Shown here: piece by piece, positions 37,149 to 46,336 of the stretch | Layout of the letters: each line of letters begins with the position of its first letter | Position numbering within the stretch: position 1 is the stretch's first letter | Source of the DNA: DATATJ01 sp963789075 | Lineage (GTDB): Bacteria; Acidobacteriota; Vicinamibacteria; Vicinamibacterales; CAVVIG01 | Assembly: GCA_963789075.1 (NCBI GenBank) | Contig: CAWBJQ010000012.1 | Coordinates: forward strand, 1-64,000 | Length of the DNA: 64,000 nt | Reading direction: 5' to 3' | Made by a program: the position numbers and the translations under genes | Notes under the pieces: generated by a model | Databases searched by the model: none | Told to the model about the DNA's origin: nothing | The model's input: only the letters and a program-made list of their open reading frames with translations

Positions 37149-38136
37149 GCTCCGCGATTCTCCTCCGAACCACGTTCGTGTACACCTCGGTGTCCTCGGA
37201 GGCATAGCCTGCGGCGCGGAAGCAGTCGCGGATCTGTTCCTGGGAGAGCATCGACAGTCTGCGCCCCAGCCATCTCGCATCGGCACGCGGGACGTGTTTG
37301 GTGATCTGTTCCATCCGGGTGCGCGTCCGATAATTCGACACGTTGATCGCCGACAGGATGAACGGGCGGCTGTGCAGCACGAAATCAACGAAGCGAGGCG
37401 TCCGTCTCTCGATGAATTTCGAGTCCGCATAGTCCTCGGGATCGCCCTTCGACCGGGTGAGACTGTTGCCCGTGTTGCCGAACGTGGCGCCCACATCGGT
37501 TACGACGTAACGGCGCTCCCCGCCTATTTCATCGATTGAGTTGTTGATCGTTTTCAGGTCCCAGTTGTTCAGCAACGACATCATCACCCGCAAGCCATTC
37601 AGCTCCCGCTTGTTGAGGAATGGATTGTGGAACCAGTCCCACGTGCCGAGCTTCTTCTCGTCCTTCACCTTGCGCTCCAGGCGCGCGCCACGGACCACCC
37701 CGCCCGGTGAGACAAACTCCTCGCCGCGGTGCAACGTCGGGAGATCCTTCACGGTGAGCTCCGCCACGTAAGAATCTTCATCAACGAAGTAGCCCGCTGC
37801 CCACAACAGGCGTGTCGCCGCCGTTTCCGACTGAGCCTCCTCGCCGAGCTTCACCTTCCACTTGACGCCCTGCCCGTCTTTGACCTCGAACTTCGCGCTG
37901 GTCCCTTCGGCGTCTTCCTTGACGAAGGTAAATGTGCCGTCGGGGCGCGGTCGGTGACCTTTGCCCGCCGCGCCGTCGAGCAGATTCAGGGCGGCCACGT
38001 TACCGGGATCCCTCCAGATCACGCGCGGCAGCGATTTCTTCTCCGCGGTCAACGATGTCGGCAGCGCCACGAGCATCAGCGCCAGGAGGGCCGCGTACGA
38101 CTTACTCTTCGTTCGGTGCATGGCTTCAGGCCTCAT
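37135..38136 (-). CDS. Exported kinase-fold-like protein, unknown function
   Basis: 333 residues, intact. Signal peptide SYAALLALMLVALPTSLTA. Several blocks resemble a protein-kinase core: WKVKLGEEAQSETAATRLLWAAGY (Lys 94/96 then Glu 104, like the beta3 Lys and alphaC Glu), LLNNWDLKTINNSI (D193-x-K-x-x-N198, like HRDLKPxN) and YVVTDVGATFG (D214-V-G, like DFG). Order and spacing agree with a HipA/FAM20C-like kinase, which is my inference. Export would place it in the periplasm. Start ATG 38136 overlaps the stop of the BON gene (ATGA), so the two are coupled. Related reading frames are, to my memory, annotated only as hypothetical. Confidence 0.6.
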   Translation of the reverse strand: MRPEAMHRTKSKSYAALLALMLVALPTSLTAEKKSLPRVIWRDPGNVAALNLLDGAAGKGHRPRPDGTFTFVKEDAEGTSAKFEVKDGQGVKWKVKLGEEAQSETAATRLLWAAGYFVDEDSYVAELTVKDLPTLHRGEEFVSPGGVVRGARLERKVKDEKKLGTWDWFHNPFLNKRELNGLRVMMSLLNNWDLKTINNSIDEIGGERRYVVTDVGATFGNTGNSLTRSKGDPEDYADSKFIERRTPRFVDFVLHSRPFILSAINVSNYRTRTRMEQITKHVPRADARWLGRRLSMLSQEQIRDCFRAAGYASEDTEVYTNVVRRRIAELNAL

Positions 38137-38564
38137 CTCGCCGGCTTCTTTATCTCGAGCTTGTCGACGACGCGCGTCACCCCGTCGGTGTCTTTGGCCA
38201 ACCGAAGAGCGCGATCGCGCTCTTCGCTCGAGTCGACGATGCCCGTTAACGTCACGACGGATCCCGTCGTCTCGACGCTGATCGAACGGGCTTTGACGTG
38301 ATCGTCAAGAGCCATCTTTGACTTGATCTTCGCCGTCAGGGCGCCCGTACTCAGTGTGCCCTCGATCTGCGTCACCGCTTCACGCCCCTTTGCGGCGGCC
38401 TCATTCGCAAGGCCGGCTCCGCGTTGCCCGGCGGTCGCGACGTCAACGCCGGCGGAGCTCGCCGGTGCGTGGAGCGTCCACCCATTGCCGGACCAGTGGT
38501 TGTACGCGAGGACGCCGGCGAAGGCGACGACTGCGATGAGCAAGACCGTTCGAATGAAATGCAT
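38133..38564 (-). CDS. BON domain protein with N-terminal membrane anchor
   Basis: 143 residues from ATG 38564, preceded by GAGGAG. The first 25 residues (MHFIRTVLLIAVVAFAGVLAYNHW) form a signal or anchor. A linker follows, then one BON domain: LTAKIKSKMALDDHVKARSISVETTGSVVTLTGIVDSSEERDRALRLAKDTDGVTRVVDKL. BON domains bind phospholipid or periplasmic partners, as in OsmY. It heads an operon with the kinase-like gene. Confidence 0.88.
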   Translation of the reverse strand: MHFIRTVLLIAVVAFAGVLAYNHWSGNGWTLHAPASSAGVDVATAGQRGAGLANEAAAKGREAVTQIEGTLSTGALTAKIKSKMALDDHVKARSISVETTGSVVTLTGIVDSSEERDRALRLAKDTDGVTRVVDKLEIKKPAR

Positions 38565-38897
38565 GGTATTCACTCCTCGATGATCATCACGTGCTTGATC
38601 ACCAACATCTACAGACGCGACCAGAACAGAACGACAGCACAGATTTGAGAGTGACATCTTTGCATCGACTCGTCTGTTCTCTATTGCACGCGTCGGGCCA
38701 GCTGCCGACAGGAAGGCAACCTCTGCTATGGCTCGCCCGCGATAGCGATCACACTCGACTCGCCGGCGGCGTATGAACGCGGTGTGCTCTTCAGGACATC
38801 GAAGATAGTCAGCTTCCTTCAAGATGTTGCCTGTCGGTAGCGCGTCGGTTCGCCGTACATTCCGTACGGCTTACGCTCGAACCAAAGGAACATCTTC
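38565..38897. other. 333-base divergent intergenic region
   Basis: Between the BON operon (minus) and the glycine-zipper gene (plus). It must hold two promoters. It contains an AT-richer stretch (acagatttgagagtgacatctttgc) but no -35/-10 pair I trust and no gene I can support. Confidence 0.4.
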
Positions 38898-39462
38898 ATG
38901 AAGAGTAATCCGGTGACCGCACTGGCCATCTTGACCGTCGGGAGTCTCGGTCTCGTCTTCGTCGGGTCAGCCGACGCACAAAGTCGCAGTCGAGACGACG
39001 ACGACGACGACCGTTCGCTCGGTCCAACAGCGCTATGGCATTCAGGGCGCGTACGACGGCACCAGCTTGCACCCCGATGGTCGTCGAAGCACGGCGGTGC
39101 CCGTGACGATGGATGATGGGCGTACCGGAGAGTTCATCATCCCATCTGGCAAGAGCGACCCGAACGCTGTGTACTATCGCGACGACCAGGGCGGGGAGCT
39201 GCGTCCCGTGCGAATGGACAGTCACGCCACTCGTCAGGACTTCGTGCAGGCCCCGCGCGCGGTGAGGTATCAACCGGAGCCTCAGCCCAAGAACAAGCAG
39301 TCGTGGGGCTGGGCGCAGGACGCGCTGGTTGTGGGTGGCAGCGCAGGAGGCGGCGCACTCATTGGTGCGGCGGCCGGCGGTAAAAAGGGCGCCGGCGTCG
39401 GCGCGGCCGTTGGCGGCGTCGGCGGGTTGATTTTTGACCTGTTGTCGCGGAACAAGAAATAG
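38898..39462 (+). CDS. Exported glycine-zipper protein, frameshifted
   Basis: Signal peptide MKSNPVTALAILTVGSLGLVFVGSADAQ from ATG 38898. After one extra base near 38980 the chain reads VAVETTTTTTVRSVQQRYGIQGAYDGTSLHPDGRR, TVPVTMDDGRTGEFIIP-like strands, then a Pro/Gln linker. It ends with a glycine-zipper helix (VVGGSAGGGALIGAAAGGKKGAGVGAAVGGVGGLIFDLL), which tends to oligomerise in membranes. About 188 residues. Resembles small outer-membrane or periplasmic stress proteins; exact role unknown. A palindrome follows its stop. Confidence 0.75.
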
Positions 39463-39470
39463 GAGATGAC

Positions 39471-39513
39471 CGGCGATCATGACCTGGCTTTCCGCCGGGT
39501 CATGATCGCGCCG
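39471..39513. terminator. Palindrome after the glycine-zipper gene
   Basis: cggcgatcatgacc and gggtcatgatcgcgccg pair through ten or more bases around a 12-base loop, nine bases after the stop at 39462. No T run follows, so terminator function is likely but not certain. Confidence 0.55.
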
Positions 39514-39525
39514 CTTTCACGAACG

Positions 39526-39577
39526 AGGGGACATTTCTATCGAGTTAACACAGGGGACATTTCTAACGAGCTTTGAC
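39526..39577. repeat. Tandem 26-base direct repeat with GGGGACATTTCTA
   Basis: aggggacatttctatcgagt then aggggacatttctaacgagc, adjacent 26-base units at 39526 and 39552. Words of this kind are often seen at insertion-sequence ends; no transposase is present. Confidence 0.7.
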
Positions 39578-39594
39578 AACAATATGGGGCGCAC

Positions 39595-39622
39595 TTGACA
39601 TAAAAGTTTCGTATGTGCTAAG
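39595..39622 (+). promoter_or_regulatory. Weak candidate promoter of TonB receptor 3
   Basis: Perfect TTGACA at 39595-39600 and, 16 bases on, GCTAAG, a poor -10. It lies 70 bases before the receptor ATG. Confidence 0.3.
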
Positions 39623-39691
39623 GCGCACTTCAGGCATTCCACGCGGCAGTCGACCGCTGCCCCTCGTCGAAATGTCTGAAGAGAGGTTGCG

Positions 39692-42460
39692 ATGACTCAC
39701 TTCAGCCCTCGAATGTGTGTTGTCCTCATCTCGACGCTCGCCGTGCTCCTCCCCTCTCCCGCGCTGGCGCAAACGCAAACCGGCACCATCACCGGCGTCG
39801 CCACTGACGAGCAGGCTGCCGTGCTGCCGGGTGTCAATGTGACACTCGAGAGTCCGGCCATCATCCGGTCGCAAACCACGGTGACGAACGAACGCGGCGT
39901 CTACAGCTTCATCGCGTTGCCGCCGGGCGTGTACAACTTGAAGTTCAATCTTCAAGGGTTCGGATCCGTCGAGCGCCACGATATCCGGGTCAACGTCGCC
40001 GTCGTCAGCACGGTCGATCAGGTTATGAAGCTGGCCGCCGTCAGCGAGACCATTCAGGTGATGGGCGAATCGCCGGCGGTCGACGTCAAGAGCACGAGCA
40101 AAGGCACGAACTTCGACAGCTCGCTGCTCACCTCGATCCCTCAGGCGCGCGAAATCTGGTCCACCGTCGAGCAGGTCCCTGGATCGACCGAGAGCGGCTT
40201 CAACGTGGGGGGCGCGGGCAGCGCGCAACAGAGCGGGATGGCCGTGCACGGGTCGGCGGCCGGCCAGCAGGAGTACGCCGTGAACGGCCTCAAGCTGAAC
40301 TGGCCCGGCGGCAACGGCGGGGCCACGGCGTTCTATTTCGACCAGGACAGCTTCGCCGAGATCAACGTGATGACCAACGGCGCGCCGGCAGAGGTCGGCA
40401 CGGGCGGTGTCTACATGAATACCGTCACCAAGTCGGGCGGCAACGAATTCAGGGGCGGGACCAGCGCTTACTGGGAGGACTCGTCGTTCCAAGGCGACAA
40501 CGTCTCGGAGGAGTTGCGCGCACAGGGCGTCACGAAAGGAAACCCGATCAACTACATCTACGACGTCAACGGCAACGTCGGTGGACCGCTCAAACGCGAC
40601 AAAGCCTGGTTCTTCTCCTCGTTCCGGCGGTTCGACATCAGCACGCAGGTGTTGGGCATTACGCGTCCGGATGGCTCGCCCGCGCCCGACCTGAACCATC
40701 AGTCCAACTTCGTCGGCAAGGTGACGATGCAGCTGAACGACAAGAACAAGATCAGCGGCGAGTTCAACTTCAACTACCAGAACCGCTTTTTCCGCCGCCC
40801 AACGACCGACCTGGTCGAGGAAAAGGCATCGTGGCGCCAGATCGAACCGGCCTACATCGCACAGGGTCAGTGGACGTCTCTCCTGACGCCGAAGCTGTTC
40901 CTCGACGCGCGCTACGGATTTCTCCACCTGATCTTTCCGCTGCACTACCAGCCAGAGGTCGGAGCCAACGACTTCGCGCGGCAGGACATCTTCCGCCACA
41001 CGCTCACTGACGCCGCAACGTACGACTACGAAAACCTGGCGACGCGTCACCAGGCGAACATCTCGGCGTCGTACTTCGTCAATTCCCACACGGTCAAGAC
41101 CGGCTTCGAATATGGCCGGGCGTTCAACCAGAACCAGTACGCGGCCAACGGCAACTACGTGCTGCGGTACTTCGACGGCGCGCCGTTGGAAGTCCAGACT
41201 TACAACACCCCCATCACAGGGAAGAACTACATCGACACCATCGCGCTGTACGCGCAGGACTCGTGGGTGATCAACCGGCGTCTCACCCTCAACGTCGGTG
41301 GACGCTTCGAGCGGCTCGTCGGTTCTGCGCCCCCGCAGTCGCGGCCGACCAACGACTTCTTCCCGGCCCAGACGTTCGGTCAGCTTGACAACGTCCCGAA
41401 CTGGAACAACGGATTGTGGCGGGTGGGCGCCTCCTACGACGTGAACGGCGACGGCAAGACCGCCGTCAAAGCGTTCTACGGCCGGTTCATGGTGCAGGAA
41501 GGCACGCGACTGGTGCAACAGGTCAATCCCAACGACTTGGGAGGCGACTTCCGGAGCTGGACCGACACCAACGCCGACGGGATCGCGCAGTTGAATGAGC
41601 TCGGCTCGCCGACGCGCCCGTACGGCGGGCGGGTGAACACGATCGATCCGAGCCTCAAACAACCCTACTCGGACGAGATCAATGTGGGCGTGGATCACGA
41701 GCTGCTGCGGAACCTCTCGGCCGGCGTCACGTACTACTACCGGCACAATGGCCGCCGCTTCAGCGGGATCAACGTGGCGGTCCCCCCGAGCGCGTACACG
41801 CCGATCACCGTCGCCGGGGGCGACGGCCAGCCGGTGACGGTCTACAACCAGGACGTGTCCACTCTCGCTCTGGCGCAAAGAGTCATCACCAATATCGACG
41901 GCCTGGAGGACACCTACCACGGCGTCGAGTTCACCGCGACCAAGCGGATGGCCGACCGGTGGCAGCTGATCGGCGGGTTCACGATCGGCCGCGACAAGGG
42001 CGTCTTCGACAACGGTCTGAACGATGACTTCAACAACCCGAACGCGAACCTCAATCGCCAGAACGGGTACATCGGGATGGACAGCACCTACGTGGCCAAA
42101 TTGATTGGCACGTACGTCTTTCCGCGCGATGTCACGTTCAGCACGAATTTCCGCTATTTCACCGGTCAGCCCGTTCAAAAGCTCAACACGGTCGTAGGTC
42201 TGAATCAGGGGACCGTGAGCGTGCTGGCCGAGCCGGTCGGCACGACGAGGCTGGACAACGTCGCGTTGTGGGACGCGAGAGCTTCGAAGATCTTCCGGTT
42301 CGGCCAAGGCCGGGAGATCGAGGCGATGGTGGATGTGTTCAATCTCCTGAATCAGGACGCCAAGACGACCATCAACAACAACGTCGGGCCGCTGTTCGGG
42401 AGTCCCATTGCGATCCTCGCGCCGCGGGTCGCACGACTCGGCGTCCGTTTGGCATTCTGA
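39692..42460 (+). CDS. TonB-dependent receptor, Oar-like, with carboxypeptidase-regulatory domain (3)
   Basis: 922 residues, intact. ATG 39692 follows gagagg. Signal peptide ends VLLPSPALAQ. Then TITGVATDEQAAVLPGVNV, plug-like SETIQVMGESPAVDVKSTSKG, IPQAREIWSTVEQVPG, INVMTNGAPAEVGTGGVYMNTVTKSGGNEFRGG and a long barrel, ending ARLGVRLAF with terminal Phe. It is the best-preserved receptor of the four and a good reference for repairing the others. A 26-base tandem repeat and a weak TTGACA lie upstream. Ligand unknown. Confidence 0.95.
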   Translation: MTHFSPRMCVVLISTLAVLLPSPALAQTQTGTITGVATDEQAAVLPGVNVTLESPAIIRSQTTVTNERGVYSFIALPPGVYNLKFNLQGFGSVERHDIRVNVAVVSTVDQVMKLAAVSETIQVMGESPAVDVKSTSKGTNFDSSLLTSIPQAREIWSTVEQVPGSTESGFNVGGAGSAQQSGMAVHGSAAGQQEYAVNGLKLNWPGGNGGATAFYFDQDSFAEINVMTNGAPAEVGTGGVYMNTVTKSGGNEFRGGTSAYWEDSSFQGDNVSEELRAQGVTKGNPINYIYDVNGNVGGPLKRDKAWFFSSFRRFDISTQVLGITRPDGSPAPDLNHQSNFVGKVTMQLNDKNKISGEFNFNYQNRFFRRPTTDLVEEKASWRQIEPAYIAQGQWTSLLTPKLFLDARYGFLHLIFPLHYQPEVGANDFARQDIFRHTLTDAATYDYENLATRHQANISASYFVNSHTVKTGFEYGRAFNQNQYAANGNYVLRYFDGAPLEVQTYNTPITGKNYIDTIALYAQDSWVINRRLTLNVGGRFERLVGSAPPQSRPTNDFFPAQTFGQLDNVPNWNNGLWRVGASYDVNGDGKTAVKAFYGRFMVQEGTRLVQQVNPNDLGGDFRSWTDTNADGIAQLNELGSPTRPYGGRVNTIDPSLKQPYSDEINVGVDHELLRNLSAGVTYYYRHNGRRFSGINVAVPPSAYTPITVAGGDGQPVTVYNQDVSTLALAQRVITNIDGLEDTYHGVEFTATKRMADRWQLIGGFTIGRDKGVFDNGLNDDFNNPNANLNRQNGYIGMDSTYVAKLIGTYVFPRDVTFSTNFRYFTGQPVQKLNTVVGLNQGTVSVLAEPVGTTRLDNVALWDARASKIFRFGQGREIEAMVDVFNLLNQDAKTTINNNVGPLFGSPIAILAPRVARLGVRLAF

Positions 42461-42676
42461 GCAACGGCGGCAACGCCCGAAGCGCCCGTTTCACGAAGAT
42501 CCGGGCGCTCTCGGGCGCAATTGGACGCCGCCCATGGCAAGCGGCGCTCGCGGACGTTCCTCGAGCCCACAGCTCGACGTGATACCCTCCTCACAACGGT
42601 CCGTTCGACTCGAGCGGCCGGGCTGAAGCTCTCCCCGAAACATCACAGTCGCAGGACTTTTCATCGTGGATCGCCG

Positions 42677-43399
42677 ATGACTTCACGGATCGGTCTGGCC
42701 TTCGTCCTCGTGTGTTCGACAGCGCTGGCTGCGCAACAGCTGCTGCCGGTCCATGAGACAGGCATCAAGTACATGCGTGATAGCGAGGAGTATGCCGCGC
42801 TCACCCGCCAGACGTATCGTCTCGCCGGCGACGCCGTGACGCGCGCGGCGGCCGGCAAGGCGCCGGCGGCGTGGAGCGTGGTCCTCGACATCGACGAGAC
42901 GGCCCTCGACAATTCGACGTATCAACTCGAACGCGCGGCGTATGGACTGCCGTTCGAGAGCGCGTCTTGGAGCGCGTGGATCGCCCGGCGCGGGGCGGCA
43001 GCGGTCCCGGGCTCAGTGACGTTCGTGACGCTCGTGCGTCAAGCCGCCGGTCACGTCGCGTGGATCACGAACCGCGACGCCTCGCTCATGGACGCCACAC
43101 GCGACAATCTGCGCCGGGTCGGTCTCTGGGATGATCGCGACCGCCTCTGTGGCCAGAACACACCGACACACACGAAGGGACAGCGGCGTCATGAGGTCGT
43201 CACGGGCGCGGGCGATTGTTCGTGGCCTGGTGTGCCGATGCGCGTGCTGGCGTTCATCGGCGACCAGCTCGGAGATTTTCCGGACGCGTCGGAACACATT
43301 CCGGACACAGGGAGCGACGCGGCCTTTGGACGCACGTGTTTTCTGCTCCCGAACTCGATGTACGGCAGCTGGACGACTCAGGTGACACGCATCCCCTGA
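42677..43399 (+). CDS. Exported HAD-family acid phosphatase (class B / e(P4)-like)
   Basis: 240 residues, intact. Signal peptide MTSRIGLAFVLVCSTALAAQQ. HAD motif I is WSVVLDIDETALDNS (nucleophile Asp in DIDET); motif II is WITNRDAS; motif III/IV region is HEVV...MRVLAFIGDQLGDFPD. These match HAD subfamily IIIB acid phosphatases and the lipoprotein e(P4) 5'-nucleotidase. There is no lipobox Cys at the cleavage site, so it is probably soluble periplasmic. Start ATG 42677 has no strong RBS. It follows TonB receptor 3 by 216 bases on the same strand. Confidence 0.88.
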   Translation: MTSRIGLAFVLVCSTALAAQQLLPVHETGIKYMRDSEEYAALTRQTYRLAGDAVTRAAAGKAPAAWSVVLDIDETALDNSTYQLERAAYGLPFESASWSAWIARRGAAAVPGSVTFVTLVRQAAGHVAWITNRDASLMDATRDNLRRVGLWDDRDRLCGQNTPTHTKGQRRHEVVTGAGDCSWPGVPMRVLAFIGDQLGDFPDASEHIPDTGSDAAFGRTCFLLPNSMYGSWTTQVTRIP

Positions 43400-43566
43400 T
43401 GCGCCCGATCGCCCTTAGAGCAGGTTGCAAAATTGGCGAGCTGATTTCGCAACGGTGTTTCGAGCCGACAGCAGCTCGAATATGCATCGGGAAGCCGCGA
43501 AACCGTCCTCAGTCGGCATCAGCGACTTAGGCTGTGCGCACATTCTGGAAGGCCATTAGCACACTC

Positions 43567-43988
43567 TTAGTGAACAGCGGCGGCCCCGATGCTGCCTTCA
43601 ACCCCTGACCAGGTCCACGCCTGCCAGATGATGACCAAGGTGCAAACAGTTTCGATCGTCGCGAAGAACAAGTACTCAGGAAAAGCGGGCGGCCTGCCCC
43701 ATCCGGCCAGAGGCGGAACGAAGGTCAGGAAACCGTTTACAAGGGTCAAAATGCCACCCGCGATGATATTCGCCAGCCGGTTCGCTCTAAACGGAAGCAG
43801 TCGACACGCCAGAATCATGGCGATGGGTATTTCCATCAAGACCGCTGAACCCATCAGAGCCCATTGGGGGAGAGGCTCGAATGAATTTCGCGGCCAGCAA
43901 TAGCGAACAGGGCAACGACGTCCGCATACAGGTAGTTCAATAACGCGAAGATCCACAGTAGAGACAACCGCTCCTTTGTGTCAGGCAT
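43567..43988 (-). CDS. DUF6326-like small membrane protein, frameshifted
   Basis: ATG 43988 has a strong RBS (GGAGGGAGG). Reads MPDTKERLSLLWIFALLNYLYADVV, then after one extra base near 43860 MGSAVLMEIPIAMILACRLLPFRANRLANIIAGGILTL and FPEYLFFATIETVCTLVIIWQAWTW. Four helices. The block RANRxANIIAG plus YxFFATIE is the DUF6326 signature as I remember it. Function unknown. It is last in the two-component operon. Confidence 0.72.
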
Positions 43989-43989
43989 G

Positions 43990-44396
43990 TCAACCTCCCT
44001 CCGGAATAGTTCCGGTCCCGCCGCGCCCCGTCGCAGACTCCACAGTCCGCGCGCCGAAAGGATGAAGGTGAAGCCCCCGAGCCCGCCGAGCGCCCAGAGT
44101 GTCCAGACGAAGAAGAAGCCGCCGGTGGACCTGGCGATCTCGCCGTAGTGCGCCCCCCTCATGTGGATGACGGGCATGCCTGCCGCGAACAACCCGACGA
44201 GCAGCATGATGACGTGCCCCGATCGCCGTTCGGCGAGCACGAGCGTCCCGTACAGGAAGACCACGAGGACGAGCAGCGCGGTGTTTGAGGGCTCGGCCTT
44301 CGATATCCCGCGGACGATGTCGTCCGTCACGTGAAGCGTCAGCAAGAGGATCGAAAGCAGAGACGTGACGACCAAGGTTGCGTTGTGTCTGATCAT
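43990..44396 (-). CDS. Four-helix membrane protein, unknown function
   Basis: From ATG 44396: MIRHNATLVVTSLLSILLLTLHVTDDIVRG, AEPSNTALLVLVVFLYGTLVLAERRSGHVIMLLVGLFAAGMPVIHM, FFFVWTLWALGGLGGFTFILSARGLW. In the raw sequence it runs in frame into the DUF6326 protein. One corrected base would place its stop at the TGA (43990-43992) directly before the downstream ATG, which has its own RBS. I therefore annotate two genes, but a true fusion cannot be excluded. Its 5' side carries an 80-base segment also found upstream of the kinase gene. Confidence 0.6.
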
Positions 44397-44469
44397 GCGC
44401 GCCAATAGAGTGGCGGCACGCGTGCGCTCGAACAACCCGCTTGCGACGAAGAGCGGATTGGCGCGGACG
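44392..44469. repeat. Dispersed ~75-base imperfect repeat, copy A
   Basis: Shares atgcgcgccaata, aacaa-c-g-ttgcgacgaag, ggatt and gcgcggacga in the same order with copy B at 46466-46539. It lies between the response regulator and the first membrane-protein gene of the operon. Confidence 0.65.
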
Positions 44470-44477
44470 AACGGCGG

Positions 44478-45269
44478 CTACATCTGACGAAACAGATGCA
44501 GGTAGTTGCGGCTCACCGGCAGAACGTCATCTCGACCCTTGACGTGAATCTCGGCCGTTTCGTTGTCATGCCGCTTGACATGGCTGATCGCGCGCAGATT
44601 CACGACGACCGACCGATGGACTTGCGCGAATTGTTCCGCATCAAGCTGCTCGAGCAGCTCCTTGAGCGGCGTCCGCACCACCGCCTCGGCCGGTCTCCCT
44701 CCATCGCGCCAGGCGACGATGGTGTACTTCGCGTCGGAGCGAAGGTAATCGACGTCATTGATCGCGATGAGGCGCACGGTATTCCCCGCTTGCGCGCGAA
44801 TCCATCGCAGCGCCTCGCTCTTGCCGCCGCCGCTCTGCAGCTTCGCGAGCTGCTCGCTCAGTTGCTGCAACAGCTGCTCGGTGTTGATCGCCGGCCTCGA
44901 CGACCGCACACGCTCTTTGAGACGGCTCACGGTTTCCGCGAGCCGCGCCTGTTCGACCGGCTTCAGCAGGTAGTCGAGTGCGCCCTGCGCGAAGGCCTGT
45001 ACCGCGTAGTGATCGTACGCGGTCACGAACACGAGATGCGCGCGCCGGCCGATGTGGTTCGCGGCATCGACACCGGAGAGGCCCGGCATGTGGACGTCGA
45101 GGAAACAGATGTCGGGATGACGCTCGTCGAACAACCGAACCGCCTCCCGCCCGTTCCGCGCCTCGGCGACAATCTCGAGCTCGGGCCACACGGTCGCAAG
45201 CTGGCGCCGCAGCGCGTCGCGCAGCAGCGGTTCATCGTCCGCGATCAACGCTGTCGCGTCGGTATTCAT
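44478..45269 (-). CDS. LytTR-family response regulator
   Basis: 263 residues from ATG 45269. Receiver: TALIADDEPLLRDALRRQL, DICFLDVHMPGLSG (phosphorylated Asp), LVFVTAYDHYAVQAF and YLLKPVEQARL. Then a coiled linker (INTEQLLQQLSEQLAKLQ) and a LytTR DNA-binding domain: NTVRLIAINDVDYLRSDAKYTIV, LKELLEQLDAEQFAQVHRSVVVNLRAI. LytTR regulators usually control extracellular or membrane functions. Its ATG overlaps the kinase stop, so the pair is coupled. Confidence 0.94.
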   Translation of the reverse strand: MNTDATALIADDEPLLRDALRRQLATVWPELEIVAEARNGREAVRLFDERHPDICFLDVHMPGLSGVDAANHIGRRAHLVFVTAYDHYAVQAFAQGALDYLLKPVEQARLAETVSRLKERVRSSRPAINTEQLLQQLSEQLAKLQSGGGKSEALRWIRAQAGNTVRLIAINDVDYLRSDAKYTIVAWRDGGRPAEAVVRTPLKELLEQLDAEQFAQVHRSVVVNLRAISHVKRHDNETAEIHVKGRDDVLPVSRNYLHLFRQM

Positions 45270-46336
45270 GTGTGTGCCGGCATATCGACTTCGACGGCGA
45301 CGCCGCGGGAGGCGCCGGACATCAGGCGCAGTTGCGCTGCGTCGCCGAAGCTCAGCTGCAGCCGCTCGCGCAGAGTCGTGAGCCCGGTCCCGAGACCGCT
45401 CGCCGATTGATGAAGTCCGGCGCCCGTGTCGGTGACGCGGACCACACATCGCTCACCACGCCGTTCGATGTCGATGTCGATCCGGCCTCCTTCTTCGCTG
45501 GGGTCGATCCCGTGTCGGACGGCATTCTCAACCAGCGTCAACAGGGTGGTCGGAGGACAGCGGATCTTCAACGCCGACGGGTCGACGTTCATCGCGTACT
45601 GGAGGCGATCGGGCATGCGCATCTGCATCAGCTCGAGATATGGTCGAACGAGCTGCAGCTCGCGCTCGATCGTTGCGGCGGACTCGTGGAGCAGCGGCAC
45701 CGCCGCGCGCAGGTACGCGGTGAGGCTCCGCAGCACGACCGACGCATGCGGCGAGCCCGCATCGACGAGCGCCTGCACGTTCGCGAGTGTGTTGAAGAGG
45801 AAATGCGGCGCGACTTGCGCCTGCAGCAGATGCAATCGCGCGTCGAGCGCCTGACGTTCGAGCTCACTGCGCTCGAGCGCGAACGAGAGGTTCTGATCGC
45901 GAGCGAAGGCTTCCTTCTGCCGAACGACCGCCGCGAGCACCGTCCACGGCGCGAGCAGAAGGCCGATGAACGTCAGGTGCGTCCATCCGTCCATGCGGCT
46001 GGGATCCTCCCAGAACGGCGGCGCACCGCGCCGAGTGGACAGAATGTAGATCAGCAACGTCGTCACCGGCATGAAGACGCCGACGGCAACGACTTGAAGC
46101 GCCCATCGCTGCAGCCAGCGCGGCAGCCTCCGAGGCCACACTTCGAAGAGAGCGAACGCAGTCGTCGCGGACAATCCGATGATGATGGTGCGGAGGAAGA
46201 GTGAGGATGGAGAAGTTGTCCATCCGTGCATCAAGAGGAGCCCGACGCCGATCGACATGGTCAGCGCAACGGCAACGCGCCGCGACATCTTCGCAATCAT
46301 GCCGGCCGGTCTCGCGGCCGTCTCCAGTTCGGACAT
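45266..46336 (-). CDS. LytS-type sensor histidine kinase
   Basis: 356 residues from ATG 46336. About four hydrophobic segments in the first 150 residues (VALTMSIGVGLLLMHGW, TIIIGLSATTAFALFEVW, VVAVGVFMPVTTLLIYIL, LTFIGLLLAPWTVLAAVV). The His_kinase block is LHLLQAQVAPHFLFNTLANVQALVDAG with the phospho-His in PHFLFN. The ATPase domain has TLLTLVENAVRHGI (N box) and VVRVTDTGAGL (G box). No periplasmic loop of size, so it probably senses within or at the membrane. Coupled to the LytTR regulator. Confidence 0.94.
   Translation of the reverse strand: MSELETAARPAGMIAKMSRRVAVALTMSIGVGLLLMHGWTTSPSSLFLRTIIIGLSATTAFALFEVWPRRLPRWLQRWALQVVAVGVFMPVTTLLIYILSTRRGAPPFWEDPSRMDGWTHLTFIGLLLAPWTVLAAVVRQKEAFARDQNLSFALERSELERQALDARLHLLQAQVAPHFLFNTLANVQALVDAGSPHASVVLRSLTAYLRAAVPLLHESAATIERELQLVRPYLELMQMRMPDRLQYAMNVDPSALKIRCPPTTLLTLVENAVRHGIDPSEEGGRIDIDIERRGERCVVRVTDTGAGLHQSASGLGTGLTTLRERLQLSFGDAAQLRLMSGASRGVAVEVDMPAHT

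Noticed and set aside
38565..38822. N-terminal extension of the BON protein up to 38822
   Set aside because: The extension has no sense, while ATG 38564 has an RBS and begins a clear signal or anchor segment.
39563..42307. A 914-codon open frame antisense to TonB receptor 3
   Set aside because: Its product is a low-information string rich in Val, Arg and Asp with no domain, and the sense frame is a full receptor. Long antisense frames are expected from high-GC third positions.
43854..44435. Fusion of the four-helix membrane protein with DUF6326
   Set aside because: The downstream ATG has its own strong RBS and a TGA stands directly before it in the adjacent frame, so a single-base error is more likely; kept as two genes.
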